Shown here: positions 41,399 to 50,672 of the stretch, piece after piece | Layout: each line of letters starts with the position of its first letter | Position numbering within the stretch: position 1 is the stretch's first letter | Assembly: GCA_963816535.1 (NCBI GenBank) | Contig: CAWFKW010000008.1 | Coordinates: 182,942-246,941 of the forward strand | Reading direction: 5' to 3' | Length of the DNA: 64,000 nucleotides | Origin: CAWFKW01 sp963816535 | GTDB lineage: Bacteria > Bacteroidota > Ignavibacteria > Tepidaquicellales > OLB5 | Notes under the pieces: model-generated | What the model saw: only the letters and a program-made list of their open reading frames with translations | The model's database searches: none | Told to the model about the DNA's origin: nothing | Position numbers and translations under genes: made by a program

Positions 41399-43494
41399 TA
41401 CGCTGAGACCGTCTCTTTTCCTTTGTGCTTCTCAACAATCTGCTCGGCAATCGATTTCGGAACCTCAGAATAATGATTGAACTCCATATTGTAAATCGCT
41501 CTGCCCTGCGTCATCGAACGCATTTGCGTGGCGTATCCGAACATTTCCGATAGCGGAACCATTGCGCGAATAACCTGCGCATCATTGCGCTGAGTCATGC
41601 CCTCGATCTTACCGCGCCTTGAGCTTAAGTCGCCCATTACATCGCCCATATATTCATCGGGTGTTGTGACTTCAACTTTCATAATCGGCTCAAGTATTAT
41701 CGGGCCGGCTTTTTGAGCAGCCGCTTTAAATGCAATAGAGCCCGCAATCTTAAAAGCCATTTCTGAAGAATCCACTTCATGATAAGAACCGTCAAACAGC
41801 GTTACTTTAATATCTTCAACAGGGTAACCGGCAAGTACGCCGTTTTTCATAGCTTCTTCTATGCCTTCTTCAACCGGCTTTATATATTCTCTCGGCACTT
41901 TTCCGCCGACTATCTTATTCTCGAATACAAAACCCTTGCCTTTTTCGTTCGGCCCGACTGTTATCCAAACATGCCCAAACTGTCCGCGTCCGCCTGATTG
42001 CCTTACAAACTTACCTTCCTGCTCAACTTCCTTGGTGATTGTTTCTTTATATGCAACCTGCGGTTTTCCGATATTTGCATCAACCTTAAACTCTCTCTTA
42101 AGCCTGTCGACAATAATTTCAAGATGAAGCTCGCCCATTCCGCCCAAAAGCGTCTGCCCTGTTTCTTCGTTGGTCGAAACTCTTAACGTCGGGTCCTCAT
42201 CAGCCAGTTTAGTTAACGACTCAGATAACTTATCCTGGTCAGCCTTCGTCTTCGGCTCGATAGCAATATGTATAACCGGCTCGGGGAACGTCATTCTCTC
42301 AAGCACTATCGGGTCCGATTCATCGCACAGCGTATCGCCGGTCTTTGTGTGTTTCAAACCAATAGCCGCGGCAATATCTCCTGCGAATACTTCTTCAAGA
42401 TCCTCACGGTGATTAGCATGCATAAGCAGCAATCGCCCGATACGTTCTTTCTTGTTCGAATTAGGATTAAATATATATGAACCAGCTTTCAAAACGCCTG
42501 AATAAACCCTGAAGAATGTAAGCTTACCTACAAACGGGTCGGTCATTATTTTAAACGCAAGCGCCGAAAACGGCTCGCTGTCGTCAATATTTCTTGTGAT
42601 ATGGTCATCAGAATGAATATGATGCCCCCAAACTTCGCCGATATCTTTAGGACACGGTAAATAATCTATAACAGCATCCAGCAGCGACTGAACGCCTTTG
42701 TTCTTAAAAGATGAACCGCAAAGAACGGGAATAATTTTCGCTTTTAATGTCGCCCTGCGGAGAACAACTTTTATCTCGTCATCAGAAATTTCTTTCCCGT
42801 CAAGATATTTATTCAACAACTTATCATCTTCATCCGAAACCGCTTCAAGAAGCTGTTTCCTGTAATTAACCGCTTTTACTTTTAATGAAGCCGGAATTTC
42901 AGATTCTTCCCATGTCTGTCCGAGATTATCGGAGTTATATATAAGCGCTTTCATCCTTATCAGGTCGATCTGCCCGACAAACATTTCGCCCTGCCCTATC
43001 GGAATTTCAATAGGAACAGCGTTGGCTTTAAGGCGGTCTTTCATCATTTCAATCACATTATAGAAATCCGCGCCGGTCCTGTCCATCTTGTTCACAAACG
43101 CTAATCTTGGCACGCCGTATTTATCGGCCTGGCGCCATACTGTTTCGGATTGCGGTTCCACTCCGCCCACGGCGCAGAATAGCGCAACGGCTCCGTCGAG
43201 GACTCTAAGCGAGCGCTCAACTTCGGCTGTGAAATCCACGTGCCCAGGAGTATCGATAATATTTATCCTGTGTTCTTTCCAATAGCATGTTGTTGCGGCT
43301 GAAGTAATCGTGATACCGCGTTCTTTTTCCTGTTCCATCCAGTCCATAGTAGCGGCGCCTTCATGCACTTCGCCCATTCTGTGCAGACGTCCTGTATAAT
43401 ACAGTATTCTTTCAGTTGTAGTTGTCTTACCGGCGTCAATGTGAGCCATGATACCGATGTTTCTTGTCTTTTCTAATGATACTTTACGCGGCAT
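41398..43494 (-). CDS. fusA: Elongation factor G
   Basis: This 698-aa translocase has the G1 loop AHIDAGKTTTTERIL, DTPGHVDF and NKMDR motifs, domain II, and domains III-V ending with YATQMRSMTQGRAIYNMEF. Length and motifs are those of the canonical translocating EF-G. It follows rpsG in the str operon with a 165-bp gap that contains palindromes. Confidence 0.97.
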   Translation of the reverse strand: MPRKVSLEKTRNIGIMAHIDAGKTTTTERILYYTGRLHRMGEVHEGAATMDWMEQEKERGITITSAATTCYWKEHRINIIDTPGHVDFTAEVERSLRVLDGAVALFCAVGGVEPQSETVWRQADKYGVPRLAFVNKMDRTGADFYNVIEMMKDRLKANAVPIEIPIGQGEMFVGQIDLIRMKALIYNSDNLGQTWEESEIPASLKVKAVNYRKQLLEAVSDEDDKLLNKYLDGKEISDDEIKVVLRRATLKAKIIPVLCGSSFKNKGVQSLLDAVIDYLPCPKDIGEVWGHHIHSDDHITRNIDDSEPFSALAFKIMTDPFVGKLTFFRVYSGVLKAGSYIFNPNSNKKERIGRLLLMHANHREDLEEVFAGDIAAAIGLKHTKTGDTLCDESDPIVLERMTFPEPVIHIAIEPKTKADQDKLSESLTKLADEDPTLRVSTNEETGQTLLGGMGELHLEIIVDRLKREFKVDANIGKPQVAYKETITKEVEQEGKFVRQSGGRGQFGHVWITVGPNEKGKGFVFENKIVGGKVPREYIKPVEEGIEEAMKNGVLAGYPVEDIKVTLFDGSYHEVDSSEMAFKIAGSIAFKAAAQKAGPIILEPIMKVEVTTPDEYMGDVMGDLSSRRGKIEGMTQRNDAQVIRAMVPLSEMFGYATQMRSMTQGRAIYNMEFNHYSEVPKSIAEQIVEKHKGKETVSA

Positions 43495-43511
43495 TCTTTC
43501 TTTAATTGCGA

Positions 43512-43549
43512 GTCCCGATCTCTCGGGACGTTTATCCGGCTCTGCCGGA
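43512..43549. repeat. Two adjacent GC-rich palindromes in the rpsG-fusA gap
   Basis: GTCCCGA-TCTC-TCGGGAC (43512-43529) is followed by TCCGGC-TCT-GCCGGA (43535-43549). A third, TCCCGC-TT-GCGGGA, is at 43633-43646 before the rpsG stop. They resemble the hairpins in the fusA-tuf gap and at 44.7 and 49.3 kb. They have no T tract and look like small interspersed palindromic repeats. Confidence 0.7.
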
Positions 43550-43659
43550 CAGCAATCTCTCCTCTATGATTTAATTTTGATTTTTAATTGCTAATTGTTC
43601 ATTGTTGAGATTCAGCTGTTGCCGAATCGAAATCCCGCTTGCGGGACTAATTGGCTCTT

Positions 43660-44127
43660 CTACCACCTGAAGTGAGCAAAAGCCTTGTTGGCTTCGGCCA
43701 TTCTGTGCACGTCTTCCTTCTTCTTGACGGCGGCGCCTTCGTTATTTGCGGCGGACATTAATTCTGATGCAAGTTTTTCCGCCATTGATTTACCCGGCTT
43801 TTTGCGTGAGTATGTTAATATCCACGTAATAGCGAGAGCTGTTCTTCTCTCAGGCCTTACTTCGGTCGGCACCTGGTAGTTTGAACCGCCTACGCGCCTT
43901 GAGCGTACTTCAAGAACCGGCTGGCAGTTTGCAACAGCTTTCTTGAATACTTCTATCGGGTCCGATTTCAGTTTCTCTTCAATCATCCCGAATGCATCAT
44001 ACATTATTTTCTCGGCGGTCTGTTTCTTGCCGTCTTCCATGATCGCATTAATAAAACGCCCGACTAAAATATCCCCGTGTTTCTTATCGGGCCTTCTGAT
44101 TCTCTTATCTGCTTGTTTTTTTCTCAA
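43660..44127 (-). CDS. rpsG: 30S ribosomal protein S7
   Basis: This 155-aa S7 has RRPDKKHGDILVGRFINAIMEDGKK and the conserved GGSNYQVPTEVRPERRTALAITW, ending EANKAFAHFRW. S7 nucleates the 3' domain of 16S rRNA. It lies between rpsL (107-bp gap) and fusA in the str operon. Confidence 0.97.
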   Translation of the reverse strand: MRKKQADKRIRRPDKKHGDILVGRFINAIMEDGKKQTAEKIMYDAFGMIEEKLKSDPIEVFKKAVANCQPVLEVRSRRVGGSNYQVPTEVRPERRTALAITWILTYSRKKPGKSMAEKLASELMSAANNEGAAVKKKEDVHRMAEANKAFAHFRW

Positions 44128-44233
44128 TTTCCGTTCCTAAATGTCATGCCACAAAGGCACGAAGACACTAATTATAGTTTTTGGTTTTCTTTATTCTGTT
44201 TTTTTTGTTAACTGCTAACTGTTAACTGATTTG

Positions 44234-44614
44234 TTATTTCGCCGCTTTAGCCTTTTTAGCGCCATACTTAGAGCGCGCCTGTTTTCTATCGGCAACGCCG
44301 CTTGAGTCAACTGCGCCTCTTACGATATGATAACGCACACCGGGAAGGTCTTTAATTCTGCCGCCTCTTATAAGAACAATTGAATGCTCCTGAAGGTTGT
44401 GTCCCTCGCCCGGAATGTAAGCCGTTACTTCAATTCCGTTTGTTAATCTTACTCTTGCAACTTTCCTTAAAGCCGAGTTTGGTTTTTTTGGCGTAGTTGT
44501 GTAAACTCTGGTACACACCCCTCTTTTTTGCGGACTTGAATCTAAAGCAGGAGACTTACTTTTGAACTTAGGGACTTTCCTGCCCTTACGTACTAATTGA
44601 TTAATAGTAGGCAC
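44234..44614 (-). CDS. rpsL: 30S ribosomal protein S12
   Basis: This 126-aa S12 starts MPTINQLVRKGRKVPKFKSKSP and has the conserved TTTPKKPNSALRKVARVRLTNG and PGVRYHIVRGAVDSSGVADR loops. The decoding-centre lysines of the KPNSAL region appear wild type. It is the first gene of the str operon, with a clear promoter at 44657-44687. Confidence 0.97.
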   Translation of the reverse strand: MPTINQLVRKGRKVPKFKSKSPALDSSPQKRGVCTRVYTTTPKKPNSALRKVARVRLTNGIEVTAYIPGEGHNLQEHSIVLIRGGRIKDLPGVRYHIVRGAVDSSGVADRKQARSKYGAKKAKAAK

Positions 44615-44656
44615 TAAATATATATTAAATGATTAATGAAATTTCACTTCAAGCCA

Positions 44657-44687
44657 CAAAAATAGCTATTTTTTGGGAAAAAGTCAA
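44657..44687 (-). promoter_or_regulatory. Promoter for the rpsL-rpsG-fusA operon
   Basis: On the minus strand TTGACT (44682-44687) and TATTTTTG (44657-44664) are 17 bp apart, matching the layout of the rplB promoter. It predicts transcription starting about 35 bp before the rpsL start. The -35 box overlaps the first palindromic repeat of the cluster at 44683-44832. Confidence 0.75.
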
Positions 44688-44832
44688 GGTGAGCTTTAGC
44701 TCACCGCAGATCCCGCCACAGGCGGGATCAAGAAAACACCAAATAACCACAAAGGTCGCAAAGAAATAATAAGAAAACACCAAATAAGTTGTTAGACCCG
44801 CCTCTGGAGGGTCAAGGTGAGCTTTAGCTCAC
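44683..44832. repeat. Repeat cluster between rpsL and the accessory cassette
   Basis: A 22-bp direct repeat (GTCAAGGTGAGCTTTAGCTCAC, containing the GTGAGCT/AGCTCAC palindrome; given here by position 44683-44704 and 44811-44832) brackets a hairpin GATCCCGCC-ACA-GGCGGGATC (44709-44729). A 17-bp direct repeat (AGAAAACACCAAATAA type, 44730-44746 and 44771-44787) also lies inside. These look like small non-coding mobile repeats. No gene is visible in 44833-44959. Confidence 0.7.
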
Positions 44833-44959
44833 TGGCAGATCATGCAAAGAGATAGTAAAGGAATGGATAAAAAATTTAATAATTTTGATTTTTTATTAAT
44901 TTTGGGCGAAAAAACATTTTAATTGTAAATGAGTATCTTAAAAAAAAGGGGGAATTATT

Positions 44960-45691
44960 TTATAATTTTACAGCTTTTACCTTAATCTCTTTATATAAGG
45001 TCGATTTTGCAAGATGAATACTATATGTTTTAATGAAATATTCTTTTAACATTTTTGTTTGAAGTGGCTGAATTCTTGGGTCAAGTAAATAACTTTCGAT
45101 CAAATCTAAAAAATTCATTTTGGGTTCGTAAAAACTAGATTTCAAGTTTTTTTGATGAGGAACTAGAATAATCCGGATTTCATCTTCATATAGAAAGGCC
45201 TTTCTTTTTTTTAATAGTAATTTAATCTGATTTTCTCCTATTTCATCTTTTTTTATCTCATTCACTAAAGCAGATCTATTTAGACTGACTTTATGAAATT
45301 CACGGGTTACTTGATAGTTCACTTTTCCTATAAAAACATTTGCATCTATAATCAAATCTAATACTTTTATTAACTTATATGTATCAATAGTTAGTCTTAT
45401 GCCGTTTTCCTTTGGAGCATACACCTTCCAATATGCTTCGCTGCTTGAAGTTCCTGAAAAACAAACACAATATACATTACTTCTCATGGGGAGTGTTACA
45501 CTTTTATTTTTAACAGAGTATTTTGCATTTAAAAAATATTTTTCAAAAGGGTCCGACCATTTTTCAGGGTCAATAAATGTCAGAGACCCCGTTTCCAAAA
45601 TACCAAGCAACCTTTCTAAGCTAATAAATCGATATAATCTTAAATGCTTTTTCAATAATGCTGATTTACTTATGCCTACGTATTGAATCAT
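44960..45691 (-). CDS. DUF2971 family protein
   Basis: This 243-aa protein has DUF2971 signatures: LYRFISLERLLGILETGSL near the N-terminus, DPEKWSDPFE, CFSGTSSSEAYWKVYA and FLYEDEIRIIL. DUF2971 proteins have no assigned biochemical function that I can state. They are often found in variable genomic regions. It is A+T-rich compared with the ribosomal genes and lies 59 bp behind the pentapeptide protein gene on the same strand. Confidence 0.8.
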   Translation of the reverse strand: MIQYVGISKSALLKKHLRLYRFISLERLLGILETGSLTFIDPEKWSDPFEKYFLNAKYSVKNKSVTLPMRSNVYCVCFSGTSSSEAYWKVYAPKENGIRLTIDTYKLIKVLDLIIDANVFIGKVNYQVTREFHKVSLNRSALVNEIKKDEIGENQIKLLLKKRKAFLYEDEIRIILVPHQKNLKSSFYEPKMNFLDLIESYLLDPRIQPLQTKMLKEYFIKTYSIHLAKSTLYKEIKVKAVKL

Positions 45692-45750
45692 TTTGATGTC
45701 CTTGTCGAATAATTTGTTTAGTCACAGAATTTCCTTAGCAAATTCGATGA

Positions 45751-48092
45751 TTAAAACCTTCTAAAATGTCTTTTCAGACCTGAAATTATCATTGTAACAA
45801 AAAATATTAATATTAATGCAGTGAATACACCCACGATCAAACCAACAGAATCAAGAGTTCTGAAATCTGCTTTGTCAATCGGAAGATAACTTGAAGGAAG
45901 GATTCGAGATATAGTAAAAAATAGAGATTTAGCAAAATCTTTTACGAACACACATAAATCATAACTGTATGATGTACCAGCATCATTAACAATATCGTAA
46001 TTAATAACACTGTTCCTGAATTTGAACCGTTTAGTAAATTAAAAATACTAATTGTAAATGTAAAAATAGTTAACCAAAAAAAACTCCATAAAGGTTTTTC
46101 ACCGTAACCCGCAAAATATTTATAAAGCGTGTAAAGGAAATACTTACTTTTAGAGAGGGTACCGTCGACTTGCTTGTAATAAAGTCTCAGCATTTCAAAT
46201 TCATTAAAATAGAACCAACCTGCCTGAATATAATCCTTCGTTCCATCAAGAGCGGTCTTAAATCTTCTGTATAAACCAGCAATTTCATCTAGTCCACTCA
46301 AATCCTCAATCTGATATCTTTTAAAGTATTTATCATTCGCAAGTCTTTCCTCGATAGGTTTTGTTTTTTTTGCACCCATTGCAAGAATAACATTTATTAA
46401 ATAGTCTTCGATTATTACATGTTTCCTTTTATATGGAAATAATAACAATATTTTATCCTTAAGATAATTCCAACGTGATGAAATAAAAATTGCTTCATCA
46501 AAAAAACTCTTATAAAAAGACAAGATGCTAGAGTCCGAGTCAATAAAATAAACATCTTTCAAATAACAATATCTAAACAAGAATATCAAATTAGGCAATT
46601 CAAAGTTTCTTCTATGTTTTTTTTCTATATTATTACGTTTATCACTTAATAACTTTTCAAATGATGTTTTTACACCATTAAACTTGACGTTTTCAAATAG
46701 AATTATTCCCGCTTTAAATTCATGTTCGCTAATCCATTTTGACATAGGCGCTCTGAAAACGAATCGTATGTCGGTTTGGAAATAAATATTAGTGATTTTA
46801 AAACAAATATTATTTCCAATTGCATTATTTGTAAATATTAAATCTGCGTTTGCGTGGATATTGTCAAACGTGACCTCTTTGCATGTAAATTCCGTTTCTT
46901 TGAATTCTGCGGCGTCTCCTTTAAACTGGACTTTAGAAAATTTGAGATTCGTTTCTTTAACATTAATTCGATTTTCATTTGACTTTGCAATTAACTTACC
47001 CTTGTCTCTAACATGGTCAATTTCAGTAAATTTTGTTTTTTCAAATGAGACTCCATATTCGAATACGCAACCTTCAAATGAGGTTTTGCAATTGAATAAC
47101 GCATTTTTGAAATCCGCAACACCTGCTTTAAAAGTTGACCCCTTAAAGGTTACCTCAGTGCCAATAAAATTGGAGTTTCGGAATGTTGTATCATAATAAC
47201 TAACATCATTTGTTTTTTCAAATATTGAATCTTCAAAAGTTGTGTAATTTGAAAAATACGAATTCTCAAAAGAAATAGTTCTTCCTATTAAATGAATAGA
47301 TTTGAAATTATTGAATGAAGTGGCAAAATGAGAATTTGTAAACAGAATGGTTGGCGAATTAATTCTAATTTTGTTAAAAAAGGCCTTATGTTCATGAAGT
47401 CTATTATTATTAAAATAAAATCTTTTGCACTCGAAAGTCGATTCAGAAAACATGGCATTTCGTTCAAATTCAATATTATTAAAGTTTACAAGTTTACCAG
47501 CCCCTACAAATTCTAATTTATTAAAATACGCATCTTTAGTAAATATGGTTTTTTCATTAGGCTCGTTTTCACCATTAATACTAAAATCACAACTGCGAAA
47601 AACGGCGCTATCAAAATATGCATTACCCAAAAACTTGACCTTGTGAAAAATAATACTTTCATTCAAAAAATTTGTATATTGAAAATCCACGGCACCTGCA
47701 AAATAGCAATTCTGAAAATTAGCACCTCCTGTAAATTGGAATCCTTTAAAACTGACACAAAAATCATCATCTTTTTTGATATTTGAATCTCCATCAAAAG
47801 TGGTGATATTAACCGGTGAAGTTCCCAAAAATTTGCAATCAGAAAAATCAACTTTTGAAGCAAATCTATTTTGACTTGAATTGAGAACCTTTGAAAAATC
47901 TATAAAGAATGGGAACACGAACCCTCTAAAATCATTGCTTCTAACAGAATAATTTCTCAACAATTCATAAAACCTTTCTACTGTGATATTATTCTTATGA
48001 TCTTTGTCAGCATGAAATATACAATAATCATGATCCGATGATTCATAATCCGATTTGCTGGAAGTTAAGCAGCCTTCATACTTACATTTCAT
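45751..48092 (-). pseudogene. Membrane-anchored pentapeptide-repeat protein, frameshifted near the C-terminus
   Basis: The frame from 48092 gives 716 aa. A Cys/His cluster at the N-terminus (C3, C8, C24, H27) is likely metal-binding. A long region of degenerate pentapeptide repeats follows (about 60-480; FxxxxF pattern such as FKGSTFKAGVADFKNALF). Then come a helical segment and a hydrophobic helix (LWSFFWLTIFTFTISIF). It ends at 45942. A frame shifted relative to it is open from 46038 to 45751 and reads NSVINYDIVNDAG, then AKSLFFTISRILP and a second membrane helix, as in related pentapeptide/ion-channel-like proteins. The shift lies between about 45990 and 46040. Intact length would be about 780 aa. 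It may be a membrane effector; this is an inference. Confidence 0.75.
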
Positions 48093-48205
48093 AATTTATT
48101 TAATCTAACAAAATCATTTTATAATAAAAAATAAATAAAAGGAATCAAGCTCATTCAATAATTAAAGCTTATCGGAGTTCACATCTAGAAAAAAAATAGT
48201 TATTA

Positions 48206-49096
48206 TTAATCTAATGTTATCGCGTCGTATCCCAACCAACTCGGCTCTATCAAAAGATAATTCATTGTTTTGCTATGTGCATTATATCGATGGAAATATT
48301 GCATTGCACTCCGTAAATTTGATAATATGTCTTCGTTATTATGTAAATCTATAACGACAATACTTCCATCAAGAGTGTAAAATTTTTTAGACCCATCTTG
48401 AATTTTATTTATTTGCGTTACTTTTTTAATAGCACCAACTTTTAAATCCTTAAATTTTAAAATCAGTTTATCCAGCTCTCCTTTATTTCCACTTTGGTAG
48501 TCAAGAAATAAAACAGAAGCATCAGGAGCTAAAAAGATATGTCTATTTAAAAAGGATTGAAGGTTTCTTTCGTTTAAGTTCTTTATATCTCCAGATTTGA
48601 TTTCAAAATGAAACAATGAGTTTTGAAAATTTGCAATGCAATCAAAATCACCACCATCGGGAGCGTTTTTTATTTTGACGCCAAAACTTGCTGACAAAGC
48701 CTGCAAGTCATTTACGCATAAGTAAGCTATTAAAAGCTCAACTGTTTTTGTGTATCGGTTTATATTTATAAAAGAACTTTCAAAAACATATTCCTCTTGA
48801 GTCACATTTTTCTCAACCCCATAAACCATATTTCTTATCCGAAGTCTAAAACTTTTATCTTTAAATTTGTCTATGAATTCTTTGGGCTTTAACTGAGCTG
48901 CTGAAAAAAAATCGTCATCTGTTGTTTTAAAAACGGTGTTTGCGTCTGTGTTAATCAATGTTTCATCAAGAGTACCTTCTATAACATTTTCAAAACCTCT
49001 TTGTAAAAGAGTATCATTTATATTAAATATGTCAATTATGTTTAATTGACCTTTTTTTGGTTTACCTCTCTGCAAAAAATGATTTAGTGTTGACAT
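48206..49096 (-). CDS. PD-(D/E)XK nuclease-like protein
   Basis: This 296-aa protein has a restriction-endonuclease-like core. An acidic residue (E120) sits in an N-terminal helix. GGDFDCIANF (D150/D152) precedes a strand with FHFEIKSG (E165, K167), giving the D...ExK pattern. No methylase or helicase domain is present. It is the most upstream gene of a three-gene minus-strand cassette with the pentapeptide protein (113-bp gap) and the DUF2971 gene. A defence or stress role is possible but unproven. Confidence 0.65.
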   Translation of the reverse strand: MSTLNHFLQRGKPKKGQLNIIDIFNINDTLLQRGFENVIEGTLDETLINTDANTVFKTTDDDFFSAAQLKPKEFIDKFKDKSFRLRIRNMVYGVEKNVTQEEYVFESSFININRYTKTVELLIAYLCVNDLQALSASFGVKIKNAPDGGDFDCIANFQNSLFHFEIKSGDIKNLNERNLQSFLNRHIFLAPDASVLFLDYQSGNKGELDKLILKFKDLKVGAIKKVTQINKIQDGSKKFYTLDGSIVVIDLHNNEDILSNLRSAMQYFHRYNAHSKTMNYLLIEPSWLGYDAITLD

Positions 49097-49231
49097 CTGA
49101 TTAATTTCAACTAATGAGCATTATAAATATTTTTGACAAATAAAAAAAGGACTCAGCCATAACCCCCAGTTAAAGCTGCATCCCCTTGCGTAATAATTTA
49201 TAATATAATTAAAAATTTAAGAAAGAGAAAG

Positions 49232-49460
49232 ATGAACCTGCTACCTCTCCCCCGGCTCGCACAGCTCGCCTTCCCCCTTTGTTTCTTTTGGGTCCCGCCA
49301 TGCGGGATCCCCGTCTTCACGAGGACAGGTTTCGTCCCGCTAAAGCGTGACTCAAGAGGGGGGTTAGGGGGTGAGGTATTTTTTTCCTTTGTGGGCTTTC
49401 TTAGTGGTGTCAGGTCTTTCGACCTGACACGCGTTGAGAGGCCTGCCTGCGCCGTTTCAC
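49232..49460. repeat. Palindrome-rich, G+C-rich non-coding repeat region
   Basis: The stretch holds a run of hairpins: GGGTCCCGC/GCGGGATCCC near 49290 and GTGTCAGGTC-TTTC-GACCTGACAC (49407-49430, perfect 10-bp stem). It also holds a pair of complementary tracts (CTCGCC...CCCCC and GGGGGGTTAGGGGGTGAGG). An open frame of 88 codons (49232-49498) crosses it but has no family match and unusual composition. The 49097-49231 gap upstream of the nuclease gene holds nothing else I recognise. Confidence 0.6.
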
Positions 49461-49598
49461 GTCTGCGGTCTCGCGATCTGACCCTTTACATATTTTAACA
49501 AACTGTTACATTTAGTTTCAATTGCGAGATGAAACAGGGATTTGTTTGGAATATATTTGTTGATATAATCTATCACGAAAATTAATATGGGATCATTA

Positions 49599-50414
49599 AT
49601 GAAAAAGTCCGAAATAATACTTGCAGCCTTTTGCTTCGCTGTTATGTTTGCTTCCTGCGGCGGCTCGATGGACCTCGGCAGCAAGTGGGCGGATGAACCC
49701 GTCCCAATCGACGGTACGGCCGACCAGTGGAAAGGCAAAACAACATATATCAAAGACGGCGGACTACTTTTCGGAGTGCAGAACGACAGTAATTATATTT
49801 ACGTCGCGCTTACAACCAGCGACCCGGGAAGCAAATCGCAGATACTGATGCGCGGACTCACCGTTTGGTTCGATACGCAGGGCGGAGATAATAAAAACTT
49901 CGGCGTTAAATATCCTATCGGCGCAAGAGAAATGGGTATGATGAACATGCCCAGAAAACAAGACGACAATAACGGAACCAACCAGGACTGGATGCAGCAG
50001 ATGGAAGATAACATGCTAAACTCAACTACGCTTGAAGTAATGAATTCAGACGATGACGGGAACAAAATGGAGATGTCTGACGCTTCAGGTATATCGGTTA
50101 AACTATCCCGCTCGAACGACGTGCTGATATATGAACTTAAGGTCGCGCTTAAACAGGATGCCGATAACAGAAACGCCATTGGTGTAAACAGTATTAAGCA
50201 GGTATTAGGTATCGGCGTTGAAACCGGGGCCGCGCCGGAGAACAGGAAGAACGAAAACGGAGAGCAGCGCGGAAATTTCGGCAGAGGAAACCACGGTCAC
50301 GGCAACAGGGGCAGGGGCAATTACGGAAACGGCCAGAGGCAATCAATGCCTGACCCTATAAAGCAGTGGTTCACGGTCCAGCTTGCCAAAAATTCGGATG
50401 TGAAGATAAAATAA
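49599..50414 (+). CDS. Secreted lipoprotein with a DOMON/CBM9-like region (predicted)
   Basis: From the ATG at 49599 the protein has 271 aa with a lipobox (MFASC, Cys20). The middle part (WADEPVPIDGTADQWKG, then LTVWFDTQGGDNKNFGVKYP) resembles family 9 carbohydrate-binding/DOMON-like beta-sandwich modules. The C-terminal part is rich in Gly, Arg and Asn (repeats such as GRGNHGHGN) before an SVKI tail. The function is not known. The family call is tentative. Confidence 0.55.
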   Translation: MKKSEIILAAFCFAVMFASCGGSMDLGSKWADEPVPIDGTADQWKGKTTYIKDGGLLFGVQNDSNYIYVALTTSDPGSKSQILMRGLTVWFDTQGGDNKNFGVKYPIGAREMGMMNMPRKQDDNNGTNQDWMQQMEDNMLNSTTLEVMNSDDDGNKMEMSDASGISVKLSRSNDVLIYELKVALKQDADNRNAIGVNSIKQVLGIGVETGAAPENRKNENGEQRGNFGRGNHGHGNRGRGNYGNGQRQSMPDPIKQWFTVQLAKNSDVKIK

Positions 50415-50672
50415 AAATTATCGCGTTCCCCTCGGATCCCTCTCATCAAAGAAATAGGGGTGTACCGGCGAAATGACTGTATTTGGACAGGATGCCCAAT
50501 ATTTCATTATCGAGATAAGCAATAGTACCCTTGCATTCTCCATTTTGGGCATTTCCGGCAATTTCTTAATGCTTCACTTTACCTCAATAGAAACTTTAAC
50601 GCCCTACCGTTATATGACTAAAATAATGACTATTATTCGTTGATTTTTAATTATATTTATGAAGTTCAAAGT
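50415..50672. other. Intergenic stretch without a recognisable gene
   Basis: Between the lipoprotein and the TPR protease genes, 258 bp hold no open frame of note, no tRNA and no strong hairpin. A short GGACAGGATGCCC/GGGCATTTCC-like pair is not convincing. Confidence 0.5.

Noticed and set aside
44128..44233. Possible regulatory element in the rpsL-rpsG gap (GTTAACTG repeats, CCACAAAGGCACGAAG)
   Set aside because: Short simple repeats without a structure I can support; likely interspersed repeat debris.
49232..49498. Open frame of 88 codons in the repeat region
   Set aside because: It runs through hairpins and complementary tracts, has no recognisable domain and an odd composition. It is most likely non-coding.
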